A stretch of 64,000 nt of DNA from Campanula takesimana (GCA_026119855.1 JAOWBW010000112.1:930001-994000), one strand, 5' to 3'; positions 31,675-43,995 are shown, counted from the first letter of the stretch. Notes: generated by a model not told the origin, from the letters alone. Numbers and translations: made by a program.

Positions 31675-33501
31675 GGTGATGATGGATGGGTTTTCACATA
31701 TATTTTCTGTTTGTTTCCAGAGTATTTTTAGTGACTTTTGATGTAATTTAGAATAGTTTTTATGTAATTCTTGGTCTAATTGTGTTTGAGGAACTTTGTG
31801 GGATTTTTTATGTTGTAAGACACTTTTAAGTGTAATTTTGGTTATTGCAAAGTCCTGGATATTCAAAGGGTTGAAGACCATGATTACCAAGTCAAAAGTC
31901 AAGGGTCAAGGTCAACACAGTCAAAGTCAAGAAGGAAGAAAAGAAGAAAAGCTGGAAGAAGGACCAGGCGCCCGCTTGGTATCAACCCAGGCGCCCGCCT
32001 GGTATGCACCCGAGCGCCCGCTCGCCAGTCACCAAGCGCACGCTTACCTCCCCATTTTTGAAGCCAGTTTCTGTTTAACCCCGAGGGCCCGCCTGCCCTC
32101 TACCGAGCGCCCGCTCGCTCCGCCGCCAGGAAATACGGGATTTAATTAAGTGTCAATATTTTATTGTTTTCTCTCCTAATTTGGACTCCTCTCTTATGTA
32201 TAAAATAGGTTAGGGTTCAGAACTGAGTTTTTATGCTTTCTTTTAGGTTTTATTCAAGTTTTCAAGTTTGTAACCAAGATTTGGGATTTATTCATCATCA
32301 AGCGTATATCCAAGTTTATGATTTTTAATTGTTTTCTTGTGATTTATGCTATGGGTATGAGTAGCTAAACACCTTGGTTTGAGGATTGGATGTGAGAAAT
32401 TACATAATATTTATGCTATGAGATGTTAATCATTGTTTAGTTTAACACAATTGTTTCAATACCGTTTTTGAGTTTCAATCATATTGATAGATATTTTTGG
32501 CTCTTTAACTATTCGGGTTTAATTTCTTGCACTTGCGTGGAGAGTTAAACATAGCCATTGTTGTGTTGAATAGTTTGGATCTTGGACCTTGCAGAAAAAG
32601 AGAAAAACTAGGTTTTCATATTCTTTGATTCTTAATAAATTCTTTGTGTTTTAATTGGACCTTGCGGAAGAATTAAATTACATAGGATAATAGAATTGCA
32701 ATCCGGCCACCTAACCGTCCCAATTATTAAACAAGTGAATGAACCCTAAAATCAAGATTAGTTCTTTTATCATCAAAATAGCATAAAGAGAGTGTAATTG
32801 TGATCGCCAATCCGTGAACTGCTTGAATCTTCTTGGGTACAATCTTTGCTTGCTTTTGCGATCGTAATTCTTTAGTTTATTTTCATTGTTTAGTCGTTAA
32901 TTTAGTATTAATCAAATCAAAGCCCCCCTGGTTATGTTTGCATTAATTAAATCAACTTGTGTTTCACCCAAGTCTCTGTGGTTCGACCCTTACATTTGTA
33001 CATTGCTACTTCGGTACATGTATACTTGCAAGGTATTTTTATTAGGGAGAATTACATTTTAGGCCCCAAAGTTTGGGGGTGTTCCTATGATGGGCTCTAA
33101 AGTATCTCCGTTAGCATTTTGGGTCCCAAAGTTGTCAATTTTTGTCGAGTTAGGGTTTTTAACCAATTTTGTTACAAAACCCGTTAAATAGGCACGTGCC
33201 ACGCACATGCCACCTAACGGAGGATAATTTTGACATTTTCTCCTAACTGTTAAGGGGTCAATTGTAAGAGCCATAAAATTGAGGACCAAAATTAAAAAAC
33301 AATCTCTTCTAAAATTTGCACCCAACCCCATCCCCATTCCCAAATCAAACCCCAATCAACCCCTTCTTCCTCCGGCCACCACCTACTCCACCATACCCAT
33401 CACCCACCACACCGCCACCTTCCCCCACCTCCCCCAATTCTCCCCTTAAACCCTTTTCATTTCATCTCTGTTTGTTTGCCAAGTGAATCCTAAAAAAGAT
33501 C

Positions 33502-33810
33502 ATGGCACCCATACCTTCCAAATTGAATTTCAACACCCCAACATCCAAATCAAACCACCAATCTAGAACACCCCATTCAAAGCATCAACACCGTCTCAAT
33601 TTCAACATGTCTAAACCCTCCCCAAACCCTAATTCTACCGCCTTTAAAGATACCCAACCCCCTGACCACCCTGTTGAAGTCATTGGCCGGATTTGTGACT
33701 ACCCTGACAGGAAAGAGAAGCCCATCTCCGCCCTGCAAATGAACCTAGATCGGCAATCAGTTAGGGTTAGGACTGAAATCGGGTACCGGGATTTCAGTTT
33801 GATAGATTAG
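33502..33810 (+). pseudogene. Captured first-exon fragment of a KIN-10A (PAKRP2-like) kinesin gene
   Basis: The 102-codon frame starts MAPIPS and contains QHRLNFNMSKPSPNPNS and HPVEVIGRICDYPDRKEKP. It then reads LQMNLDRQSVRVRTEIGYRDF, and ends at a stop just after the point where the plant KIN-10A motor domain begins. From memory of the family, plant KIN-10A proteins have this N-terminus, with HPVEVIGRIRDYPDRK as the first motor strand. The P-loop and the rest of the motor are absent. CT-rich sequence at 33320-33500 could be the donor's 5' UTR. No motor function is possible. The donor gene is not in the window. The identification rests on motif recognition, not a search. Confidence 0.85.
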
Positions 33811-34140
33811 TAATTGGGAGTATTGATCTAGGTGAGGTTTCATTGGGTCATAGGTTTCATTGGGTCAAAACCTCTCAAATTTGCTTAAACTTGCATAGAG
33901 AGGTCCGACTAAGGGTACACCGGTAGGGGTATGCGCTCGTATAAAGAGGTTCGGCTAGGGCTTGGATGGACGATGTTGGTGATGGTCGGAGGAGTAGGAG
34001 AGAGTGGCGTTGAGTGACATCACCGGTGCTAAGGTCGAAGGAGATGGTTGGGGTAGCGATTTGGGATTTGGGAAGCGGGTTAGGGATTTGGTTAAAGTGA
34101 AAGATTATGACTCCTTTTAATATAAGAAATTCCATTTAAC
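33811..34140 (-). other. Second gene-like segment in the Pack-MULE, unidentified
   Basis: This stretch is GC-richer than its setting and on the minus strand has an 86-codon frame (33875-34135) containing PTISFDLSTGDVTQRHSLLLLRP. The composition suggests captured host coding or leader sequence, but I do not recognise a family. A duplicated GGTTTCATTGGGTCA lies at 33835-33866, near the junction with the kinesin fragment. Confidence 0.4.
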
Positions 34141-34401
34141 CCCTTTAAATGAAAAATCAACTTCAATTTGAACCAATCTGTCTAAAACGTCATCTGTTAA
34201 GTGACATGTGACTTGCACGTGATAATTTAACGATTTTTTCTAACAAAACTGGTTAAAAGACCTAAAATGCTAACAGAATGACAACTTTGGGGCCCAAAAT
34301 GCTAACGGAGATACTTTAAAGACCATCATAGGAACACCCCCCAAACTTTGGGGCCTAAAATATAATTCGCCCTTTTTATTACAGTGGATTTTTATCCATC
34401 A

Positions 34402-36319
34402 AGTGGCAACATCAACCTTCAAGCAGGTTATTCTTCTTCTTCTCCATCATCCTCTTTTTTTTCTTGTTCTCCATCATCTGGTTCAGCACTTGTACTAGCA
34501 TCTCGTGTAACATCTTTAGGAGCAGTAGCAGTAACAGCAGCAGCAACATCTATAGCAGCACTAGTACCACCACCATCTCCCCCAGGATGGGAAGAAATCA
34601 GATTAATAAATCCAATGGTGTCATCCTTGAGCTTGTTCCAATCATGCAAAATTTTCACCATACTTCCCACATGTTTGTTAAGAAATGCAACAACGGTGGT
34701 TTTTGGAATTTGTGGTGAAGCATTGCCCAATAGATGGAAAACACTAGCCAGCACATTCTCTGCATCAGTACCTATAAAAGGACTTGGAGGACTTGGAGTA
34801 ACATTCGGGATAACATGTGAAGTACCACCTCAGACTGGAGTAACACTTCTTGACCTAACATCTTTTGACTTATTCCAAGGAAGATCACCCGTGTATCTTA
34901 AACCACCTTGGCCTTGTTTAGTCAAAAGACTATCAACTTTATAGTAGTCAAGCTCATGAGTGTATGAATCTGAATCCATAATTGGAAGATTTTGAGCCAT
35001 CACAACTTGAAATATTAAAGAAGGATAAGGAAAAAACCGAAATTGATTTCTTTCTACCCTATGAGGCCAAGTGCTTAAAGATCAATCTTCCATTATTCAC
35101 TCTTTGGTTCATTCCCAACTTATGTACACCTTAGCTTGTTCTAAGGTAACATATTGCTCATTGGAAGTGGGAAGCCAATTATAAATGCACAACTTGTGCA
35201 AAACCGAAAAGAGTGATGTGAGGTGTAAAGCAAGGAAGTGTTCATTTTTCTTCATGGGCCACTCTTTTACAACATTGTTCGAAATAACCTTAGCAATAAC
35301 ATCCCTGTCATCAAGTACCCCATCATTATCACAATTAGGCATTCCTAAAATTTTGTTGATCAATGTAGGGTTTAATTTGAAGATCTTACTTCTAAGGAAA
35401 ACCTTGCCATAATGTTTGGATTGTTCATTGTCTAAGATTGGATGTAAATTGTTCTGACAATATTCTCTACATAAGTCGAAGGATAGAGATTTTCTTTCAA
35501 AAAAATTATATTTTCCAAGAACTAATACACACCATGGTTTTTCAAGTTAGCCTCATCAATGTATTTTTCCCGATGAATTTTCTTAGATGAATGAAACAAC
35601 CATTTTTCCATATGTTCTTTCTTGTAAAATTCCAAAGTAAAAAATGGTTTATGATCATCATTATCAAAGCTTTTCTCAAGAAAACCATCAGAAGATTCAC
35701 GGACATCCGATGCATTAACAGGAACCTTAGGGGGTTTAGACGAAACAAATGTTACCTTTCGTGTTACCTACTTTCCAGTAGCACGTGAGGTAGCACTTTC
35801 TTTTCCCTTGCGTTTGATTACTCGTTTCTGAACTTCAGCTAGGGGTTCGTCTTCATCAGCTGCCTAATCTTCCAATGTCTCCACAGATTGAGTCTTCTCA
35901 GCTTCAACTTTATAGTTTTCATCCAAGTTGTGGTCGGAGGAGAGACCAAGTGACTCTTCATCAGACAATGTCACGGGATCAGAGGAGGTATTGGATCGAG
36001 ATTTTGGGTTTGAATTGTTCCTTGCACTGAGTCGGCTTGAAGTCCTCTTCTAGGATGGTTGAGCTGCCGATTTGGAGGAAGAATGGGATTTTCTTTTGAG
36101 TTTCTTGGTAGCGGTAACAGGTGGTTGAGAGGCGGTCACGGTGGGAGTGGGTTGAGCTGAGGTAGCAACCATAGAGGGTTCATCAATGGACATGGCCATA
36201 GATGGAGATATATTGGAAACCATGGGAGATATGTCCATTGGTGAGGTAACACACGAGACAACACCTGGTGACTCCTCTTAAAGTGTGGATTGGTTAGGGT
36301 TTTGGGAAGGAGAAGCCAT
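34402..36319 (-). pseudogene. env-like ORF of SIRE-type copia element, degenerate
   Basis: On the minus strand the frame opens at 36319 with MASPSQNPNQSTL, then meets a stop. It resumes as MDISPMVSNISP, a Ser/Pro/Thr-rich region and a basic KKLKRKSHSSSK stretch, with acidic segments further on (SDEESLGLSSD). The middle part (35109-35363, ALHLTSLFSVLHKLCIYNWLPTS) and the tail (34428-34754, acidic, Gly/Ala-rich) follow in other frames. Position between pol and the 3' LTR and overall composition match the extra ORF of SIRE/Maximus elements. Several stops and frameshifts make it non-functional. Confidence 0.7.
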
Positions 36320-37508
36320 TGTTGAATTTGAGAGGTAGAAAGGGAGAATTTTTTAGAAGGGTTTTGAGAATTTAGAAAGTTACTGTAAGAGAGGGAAAGA
36401 CGATGGAGAGAGGAAGTATATAGGTGCGTGTGTGAGAGAGAAAGAGAGTAAAAAGGGATAAGTTGTTTAGGGAGTTAAGGAATGTGATTAGGACAAAAAA
36501 ATAGATTTAACTCTTATCACGTAATCTAAATAAATCCTTGTTTTCCTCACATTAAAACTAACCGAATTAAGCTCCCCCTATATACTTGCACACAAAATAA
36601 CCACTCCCTACACATCCGGCCTACACAAAACGGCGGCCATCACCTTTTTTTAAGTTTAAAGAAAATAAAAAAATGAAAAGAAAAAATAAAAAATAACAGA
36701 TAAATAAGGGAGTAACCGATTCTCATAAAATTTGGAAGATAAAATCCAAGATTTTAGGAAAATAGTTACTAGATTATTTTACCTCAATTAAAGAGATTTG
36801 TTTAAGACTTTTTCAAAATTGTAAACTCTTTAAATAATAAAAGACTTTCAAATTTTGAATACTTAAAAACATCCAAAAATAAATGAATAAAAAATGATAT
36901 AACACACACTAATGTATTAATGGCAACGATGGTAACACTTAAGATAACATACGTGATAAACATCCCTTAATAAATAAATTTATATCAAGACATTTAAGGC
37001 AAGCCTCATTTATTTAAAACACTTGAGGCAGAGATATGCTTCTTTAATAAGGTTTTGAGGCATAACAAGCTTGTTCTTCAATTTCAAGTATTTCAAATAT
37101 AACAAGCTTGTTCTTTAGTTTTAACCACTTTTAAACATATTTACACTTCTGTATCTACAAGGAAGCATCGTAGTAGCGAGCTCCGTGCCCTGAGTCCTTA
37201 TGAAGTGTAAACATGAATTAGTGATTTGTACCATTCAAGAAGGATACACTATAACCGCGAACTCCATGTTCCTAATACTTAGTACAAAATCACGAGATAA
37301 CGTCTCCCTTTGGCAAGAGTGCATTGTCGCAGCGAACGTCGTACCCCGAGCTACTAAGGAAATATTATCAGAGCTTTTTAGCCTTTTTGCCTCTGATTTT
37401 ATCAAAAAGATTAGTGACTTTGTCACTTTTGAGTACAAAGGGAGTTTTATCAATAATGTTATCTTGAGTGTTATCCTACCATAACAAAAAGGTCAGTATG
37501 TGCCACCG
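36320..37508 (-). other. SIRE-like internal spacer / pol deletion zone
   Basis: RT and RNase H should lie here or just upstream but I cannot recognise them. AT-rich non-coding sequence, with a pair of CGTCGTACCCCGAGCT / AGCTCCGTGCCCTGAGT related blocks at 37160-37360. The region marks an internal deletion or heavy decay. Confidence 0.5.
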
Positions 37509-38581
37509 TTAACGGATAGATAAGACCACCCATTGACATATTGAAACAGAAAAACACGTATATTTTTTTAATAACAAAATATTGTACAACAACAAAGATG
37601 ATCCAAGGGGTTTAAACAAACACGGAACAAGAGACTTCTTCAAATTATAAAATCTCTTATGGTTAAAAACTTGAATTAAATATTCATTTTTCAAAGAGTT
37701 AAAAGTATTTTCAGATTCAAGCTTAGAAAGAAAACATGAATGGTTTACCTTAGCATACCATACCATGTATCGATAAATAACTGGTTCCTTACGTCTAGTT
37801 TGTATCCCTTCGTCTAATCTCCCTATCACTTGGGATATAGGATGATTCTTTTGAACTCTCTTGACGGGATCATCTACTCTATTGGTGTCCTCATTATTTT
37901 CATTTTCTACAACTGGACTGACTTCTCGTGTTATCTCTGGTGTTGCCTCAGGTGTGGTAACACTGGTGCCAAAATCTGGTCCAACACTTATGTCGACTCT
38001 TGGTCCAATATAAATGTAAAATTTACTTTGAGGTTGTTCCAGCAATACCAAAGAAGGATAATCACCTGGTTCATCTGCAACACCTGACAGATCATAAAAA
38101 ACAACATTTACAGATTCTTGAATAGTTTCCAATCTTAAATTATACACTCGATATGCATAATTGTCTTTAGAATATAAAAAAAACGCCTTTATCACTCTTA
38201 GAGTAAAACTTAGCTAAGTAATCCCAGTCTTTTAATATGAAACATACACACCCAAACACATGGAAGTAATGTACATGCGGTTTATTCCCATTCAAAATCT
38301 CATAGGGTGTCATTGTTAAACCATGTCTCAGAAATACTCTATTTGAAATGTGACAAGCCGTGCTCAAAGCTTAAGCCCAAAATCTTTTTGAAATCCCTTT
38401 TGAGAATAACATGACACGAGCCATATCAAGCAATGTCCTATTTTTCCTTTCGGTCACCCCATTTTGTTGATGTGATTTAGATACCGAAAAATCATGGTTT
38501 ATCCCCTTTTTCTTACAAAAAGTATAAAAGGAAATATTTGCAAATTCTTTTCCATGATTGGATCTTATACGAAAAATAGGT
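37509..38581 (-). pseudogene. SIRE-like integrase C-terminal half and linker, degenerate
   Basis: Minus strand, downstream of the solo LTR at 38587. The integrase core has CSPIFRIRSNHGKEF, where the second catalytic Asp (usually RSDHGKEF) is Asn, and NGVTERKNRTLLDMAR with the catalytic Glu. After a stop it continues TACHISNRVFLR...TPYEILNGNKPHVHYFHVFGCVCF...SKSDKGVFF, then an acidic linker (VVENENNEDTNRVDDP) towards RT. RT itself is lost after about 37690. Confidence 0.88.
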
Positions 38582-38586
38582 GAGCA

Positions 38587-39598
38587 TGTAGACACCCCAT
38601 TTTGAACGTTCATTCATAATTACACTAATTCTGTGTCTCGCCTTTGATTTGGGTCAAAACTCGTTAAGTTTGACATATTTCGTTAAGTTTTTGGCTGACT
38701 TCGTTAGTTAGGGGCCGAAATGAACATTAAAACTTCTGCAAAAGGCAAAATTGTGATTCAAACACAAGATGCATTGTACGAGACATCTAATGTCTTGTAC
38801 GAGACATCCCCCTTGACAGACGGGTTTTCAGCAGTTTCCTTGTTAATCTCAACCTCGTTTCTTGGCAAACACTCCACAGTCCGGGAAAGAAAGGAAGGGC
38901 GATCTAAGAGTCCAAAAACAACTCCTTAGGAATTGAGTCTTTGATTCCCATCCAGCCTTAACTTCTTGGCTTAACCCCTAAGTCAAGAAAACCTATAAAT
39001 ATAGAGGTTCTTGTTCTAAAAACCTCTAATGGTCATTCATCGTCTCAAAACTACTCAAAATCTGGTCAAGAAGGCTCTCATAATCAGTCTCTCTCTTTGA
39101 CCCACGAAATTTACAACACCATAACATAACTCGATCAAGCTCTTTGGATCATCAAGGCCTTTTTGTCAAGGCCATCCATAGGATTCTCGAAGAACGCTTA
39201 GGTAGCTCCTTTGTTTTCTCTCTTCTCATCTCCTTCTTTGCTTTGAAGTAGTGTGATTCTATCGAAAGGATCAGCCTAGAGCCTCTCTAATCCATAGAGA
39301 TGGTCTCGAAGCATATGTTCCGACATCCCAAATAAATAAGAGATTGATTATTTGGATTCTTTTGTACATGATTTTCATAATTTTATGATGATGATGATGA
39401 TTTCGTAGCAATACCAATCCTATATTGGGTGGATTGGATGCTCCTTGACTTTCCCAATCCATAACTTAGCCCCCGAACCCAAGATCTCATTGTCTGTGTT
39501 CCGTTAAACATGGTGGCGACTCACAACAAATCGAGCAACAATCAAGTTCTTACAAACCAACCCCCAAACATAAGCGACGGGAAGGGTGCACGCTCACA
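38587..39598 (+). mobile_element. Solo LTR inside SIRE-like integrase
   Basis: TGTAGACACCCCATTTTGAA...GCACGCTCACA is flanked by a perfect 5-bp TSD, GAGCA (38582-38586 and 39599-39603). CCTATAAATATAG near 38991 is a + strand TATA box. ATGGTGGCGACTCAC near 39509 is typical of gypsy LTR ends. 1012 bp. Confidence 0.95.
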
Positions 39599-39603
39599 GA
39601 GCA

Positions 39604-40404
39604 AAACATTTTTTTCATTTTAGAATGCAAGAGTTTAAATTTATCTAAAGTTTCATATTTTTATCTTAGGAAATATTCCCATGAAAATCTAGAGAAATCA
39701 TCAATTATAACAAAAATATAACTCTTACCTCCTAGGATTTCTACCTCGATTGGACCCATCAAGTCCATGTGCAAAAGCTAAAAACAATGTGTTGTCCCAA
39801 AGTGTTGCTCCTGGTGTTGGGCAACACTGTGGATAACACGAGTCTCCTCACATATAAGGCAATCCCTACACACAATTTCGTTCTTAAGGTTCAGGTTAAA
39901 GACTTCTTTGAAAGCCTCAAACTTGACAGTGTTCTTCAAGTTTCGATAATGGGCATGTCCCAACTTTTGATGCAAAAATGTAGTGACATCTATTTTTGCC
40001 AAATAGCATACCTGTTTGTCCTTAACTAGATAACAATTGTCACTTGATCTAGTTCCTGTCATCACACAATTGTTAGTGCAATCAAAGACTTCACAAGTAT
40101 TTTTGTTGAATTTTACTTCTAAGTTGTCATCACAAAGTTGGCTAATACTAATTAAATTAGCAACAAGGCCATCTACATGTAAGACATTTTTAAGGCAGAA
40201 AACCAGTCACATTTAGTGTCCCTTTTCCTATTATATTTCTTTTACTTCCACCACCATAAGTTACACTACCTCCTTGAAATGATTCATAGTCTTTCAAAAA
40301 TAATTTTGTTCCCGTCATGTGACGTAAACATCCACTATCAAAGTACCATGATCCTTCAATATTTATCTTCAGAGCAGTGTAAACAACATCACAGAAGGAC
40401 AGGA
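39604..40404 (-). pseudogene. SIRE-like protease and integrase N-terminal half, degenerate
   Basis: Minus strand. The protease region contains WYFDSGCLRHMTG (40320-40360; the usual motif is WYLDSGCSRHMTG), then YGGGSKRNIIGKG. The gag-pre-integrase zinc domain (39778-40065) shows HQKLGHAHYRNL and CRDCLICEE. Next come LLHMDLMGP with the first catalytic Asp and FVIIDDFSRFSWEYFLR. The frame carries stops and is interrupted by the solo LTR at 38587-39598. Confidence 0.85.
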
Positions 40405-42078
40405 TGTTAGAGATTATTCCCTAGGCCCTTGAGAAAGGCCTTACGTATGTCATATTCTCATTTGTTATGTAGATAACAACCTTGGATTATTATATGTTTT
40501 GCATGTTTATTATATTAATCTCTGTCCCTAGTACTTATGAAGAACTAGTATAAGTTTAATCGATGATCATGTGTATGTGATACAAATCAAAATTATGGGT
40601 ACTTGTTGGTGAACAATTACTGGACATGACCCACTATGAGATTTATGTCATCGTCAAATGTCATAATTAAATCTCATTTAGTTATATCATTGGAATCCTT
40701 AGACCTGAGATTATCATTGTCTTCCACATGATGAACGTTGTGTTTGACGTACTCAAACGCTATCCTTAACCAGGTAGTTATAAAGGCTACGATTGGCACA
40801 ATCAGATTCTTATAGGGAAGAATGATAAGTCAAGATCGGATGTTGTCTCTCTTTATCTTAAAGATAGATATCTGCTTGGCCACTCTAGAGTGAGATTGAT
40901 GATAGTGTATGGCCATACCCAAATAAATTGATGTATTCAATGTCGTTTGCTCATATCAATCTACTCGGGATCGAGAAAGAATTGGACACTTAAGTTGACT
41001 TAGACCATAGCTTATGTTCAATATGATATCGTGTGACAAAAGGTGTTGGTCCCAAAGGGCAACAAGGGTATGAAAAATAGCTAGAGGGGGGGGTGAATAG
41101 CTGTTTTGAAATTCTTTTCGAACCCTTGATAAACTCAATTGCAAATGCGCACTTTATCAAATAAGCGTTATGAAATGCGCCTAAGTGAGTGAGTGAAATG
41201 CACAGCGGAATATAGTTAAGTAAATAGGCGCAAGGAGTGATAAAGGGGGCGCATACACACTCTAAGTATTTTGGCTCAAAGTGAGTGAAAGATGGAACTA
41301 AGGCAAATGATATAACAAACACAACACAATTCAATCCAATCAATCTACAATCAATACATAAGCAAATAGTGAGAAAAGATAATAACTTGAAAGTAAATGA
41401 CAAGAAATTAATACGCGTTATTTGGAGAGGTTCGATCGGAAAATGATCTACGTCCTCTACCAAGATGGTTAGTCTTGGATTTCTAATGGAGATCTTATAT
41501 TATGAGGGAGTGTTACAACACTACAAGGAAACAGGCAGATACCGTCGGAAAATTCCGTCGCTAATTATCAATATTCTGTCGCTAAATTACATTACCGACG
41601 GATTTTCGACGTTAAAATTCTGATGTTAAAACGTGCGTCGGTAAATCTTTCGACGGATTACCGACGGTTATCTTCATGATTTACCGAGGGACATATCCGT
41701 CGGCAATGTCTTTTTACCGTCGGCAATTTTGTCAAACAGACGACCAATTTCAAGCTCATGCCGACGGATTTTGCCGTCGCAAATATTTATTGATTTTATT
41801 AAATTATTTTATTTTTAAATAGTACCAACGGATTATTCCGTCACTAAATTTCTGAAATTTCAAAATATATTTTCCTGTTTCGGGACGGACCTACCTGCTT
41901 CAGATATCCAAGCATTATTAATTATAAAATATTAAGAAACCCGAATTACGTATATAACAAGAAATAGTACTTAATATTTCAAATAAAATGTAATAAACAA
42001 TCATGTTACGACATTTGTTCAACATAAAACATAATACTAACTATTTTGAAGTATCAACAACTAAAAACAACTAAAAGA

Positions 42079-42657
42079 CTAAAGAGGGTGATCCCGAGTT
42101 GAGCCGACACGCTCTAGCACTTGATTTAGTTGCTGCTGAAAATCATTTTGTATTTTGTTTAGCTTTTCCTCCGTAAGTTTTCTCTCATCCTCTAGTTTTT
42201 TTCTCCAATGCCTTTGTTCTCTCTCTTCCTTCAACTCATTTTTCACATTCATCATTTCTGTCTCGTACACAACTTATTCACCTCCCGTCCCTTGCATTAA
42301 AGTGGTTGTACTCTGACTGTCGCTAGCATAGGAGGAACTCATGGAACCAATACCAAACACATGCTGTTTTTTAACTCCCCCTACAAGCTTTAAATAAACT
42401 TGATATTTTTCTTCGGTAGTTAAATCTCCACATTTTTCGATTGATGCTTCATTAATTAGGCGATCATACTCCATCTTCAGAAAATAATATATCTTATTAT
42501 TAGAAATAATAAAAATAAAAAATTGATATACTTATAATATACTTACACAAATATTCTTAGAATGCTCAAAAGGGTATGTGCCATCTTTACGCATATGCAT
42601 TTCTTTCTGAAGCTCAAACAAAGTAGGCTTGACACCTTTCTTCCTTTTTTGCTGCAT
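42079..42657 (-). pseudogene. CACTA transposase-associated protein, C-terminal exons
   Basis: Minus strand exons. One (about 42550-42657) reads MQQKRKKGVKPTLFELQKEM then HMRKDGTYPFEHSKN. The next (42274-42474) contains LTTEEKYQVYLKLVGG and VFGIGSMSSSYASDS. The last (42079-42270) is a charged coiled coil (KKLEDERKLTEEKLNKIQ). Together they resemble the C-terminus of the plant transposase Ptta/En/Spm (Transposase_24) family. The catalytic TNPD-type protein is absent. Confidence 0.7.
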
Positions 42658-42698
42658 TATAAACAAGAAGATATTATTATATGCAATGTTTATACAAA

Positions 42699-42702
<4 letters not shown>

Positions 42703-42736
<34 letters not shown>
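42703..42736. repeat. (TA)n microsatellite
   Basis: Uninterrupted TA repeat inside the CACTA element. Confidence 0.95.
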
Positions 42737-42739
<3 letters not shown>

Positions 42740-42792
42740 CAACATAATAAGAATAGGAATCATTATACAGTAAAAAGAATACATATGTACTA

Positions 42793-42852
42793 CTTCCGTC
42801 CCAAAATAAATATATAAAATAATTTTGAACATTTATTTTGAAACGGAGGTAG
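42793..42852. mobile_element. Miniature Stowaway-like MITE (60 bp)
   Basis: CTTCCGTCCCAAAATAAATA pairs with ATTTATTTTGAAACGGAGGTAG, with TA at both sides. It is almost only the two TIRs, a near-perfect hairpin. Confidence 0.8.
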
Positions 42853-43363
42853 TAGTACTTTTGGACACTTTGTTATCATTTTATGGCATCCAAATATATT
42901 TTTTTAGGGTCGAGAACAAAAATGAGTATTCTTATTGGGACAGAGGTTGAGGGAGCAGCAAATTGTTTTTCCTGTAGCACACAAAGTCTAAACATAAGGG
43001 GAATGGAACATCACCCAATACAGTCTCACAGACCTTAAAAACTGGAAGTTGAATCACCCCCAGAACAAGATTACAGTGCCTCTGACCAATATCATTCAGA
43101 ACCTGATCAGAAAAAATCAAGTGTCGAAGGGAGACTTCACAATTACTGGCCAAAAGTTGTTCATTGATTAACTGGTAAATACAACAATACATTTCACAGA
43201 AAAGAATGAGCACATAGAAAATTTCACACATAAATGAAGGTTCATTGTGAAGTTATGGTTGGCATGGTAACCTCCACTACTGTACTGATCAAAGCGCACA
43301 CAGAAAAGAATGAGCACTGGCTCCAAGGATCAGGACATGGTATAAAGTGCTATCCTAATCATA

Positions 43364-43526
43364 CTCCCTTTGTCCCGAAATGATCTTCATACTTTTTTAA
43401 ATGTTACTACAAAGGTAGTTTGAACAATAATTTTAAGTTAATTTAATTACGTAACCTAAAATTATTACTCATATTACATTTGTAGTAGCAAAAACAAGTA
43501 GCAAGATTGTTTTAGGACAGAGGGAG
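43364..43526. mobile_element. Stowaway-like MITE
   Basis: CTCCCTTTGTCCCGAAATGA and TTTTAGGACAGAGGGAG ends, TA on both sides, 163 bp. Confidence 0.85.
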
Positions 43527-43926
43527 TACCAAAAATTCAAAATTTAATCAACTCCAACATAAATGGGTATAATTCACAGCCACATCCTAAACTAAGAAAA
43601 TGCTTTCCTTTTCCCTTCTACACCTAAACCATAACTCTATTCATTAAACTGGATAGGCATTAGAAAATTCACTCATCAAGAGAGGATACTGGATTTTATT
43701 GCATGCTTAGATAAGAAACTAAATATAAACCTTCACTCAAAATAATGAAGAACCTTCCAACGCCAGAGAAGGAACCAAATTTATCCCAAGAAAATCAGCA
43801 TTTGGTCCTAACCATTTGGAATGGATAGATGAAGCAGTAACTCGGAGCAAAATCAGAAATTCATTTTGGGACGGATGGAGTATTTAGTTTAAAAAACCAG
43901 AAATTCATATTAAGGCAGAAGCGTTT

Positions 43927-43928
<2 letters not shown>

Positions 43929-43995
<67 letters not shown>
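43929..43995. repeat. (TA)n microsatellite
   Basis: About 66 bases of TA repeats, adjoining the MITE at 43998. Confidence 0.95.

Larger units (their letters stand above)
33045..34372. mobile_element. Pack-MULE carrying host gene fragments
   Basis: Ends GGGAGAATTACATTTTAGGC and, reverse complemented, GGGCGAATTATATTTTAGGC continue as inverted arms of at least 180 bp (CCAAAGTTTGGGGG, GTTCCTATGATGG, AAAGTATCTCCGTTAGCATTTTGGG). A perfect 9-bp TSD, TTTTTATTA, lies at 33036-33044 and 34373-34381. It sits in the 3' end of the Athila-like LTR. The 1.0 kb between the arms is GC-richer than the surroundings and holds a kinesin-10 exon fragment and a second gene-like segment. Confidence 0.95.
31675..34401 (+). 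mobile_element. Athila-like solo LTR (approximate left end) split by a MULE
   Basis: Typical Athila-type LTR features: GC-rich GGCGCCCGCxTGG motifs (31966-32125), TATA-like TATGTATAAAATAGG (about 32196), CGGCCACCTAACCGTCCC (32704), and a 3' end with TGTGGTTCGACCCTTAC and ACTTGCAAGGTATTTTTATTA. That end continues after the MULE as CAGTGGATTTTTATCCATCA (34382-34401). The start TGATGG near 31677-31680 pairs with CCATCA. No clean TSD was found. Confidence 0.75.

Noticed and set aside
31537..32149. Frames with poly-Phe and repeated Pro/Arg motifs
   Set aside because: One is translation of the A42 run, the other of the GC-rich LTR repeats.
34384..34944. 186-codon + strand Ser/Ala-rich frame
   Set aside because: Opposite strand to the env-like ORF of the SIRE-like element; its composition mirrors the acidic tail encoded on the minus strand.
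41600..41780. Possible CRISPR-like array of regularly spaced short repeats
   Set aside because: The CCGACGG units are irregularly spaced, occur in both orientations and sit just inside CACTA termini, which explains them as subterminal transposase-binding repeats.
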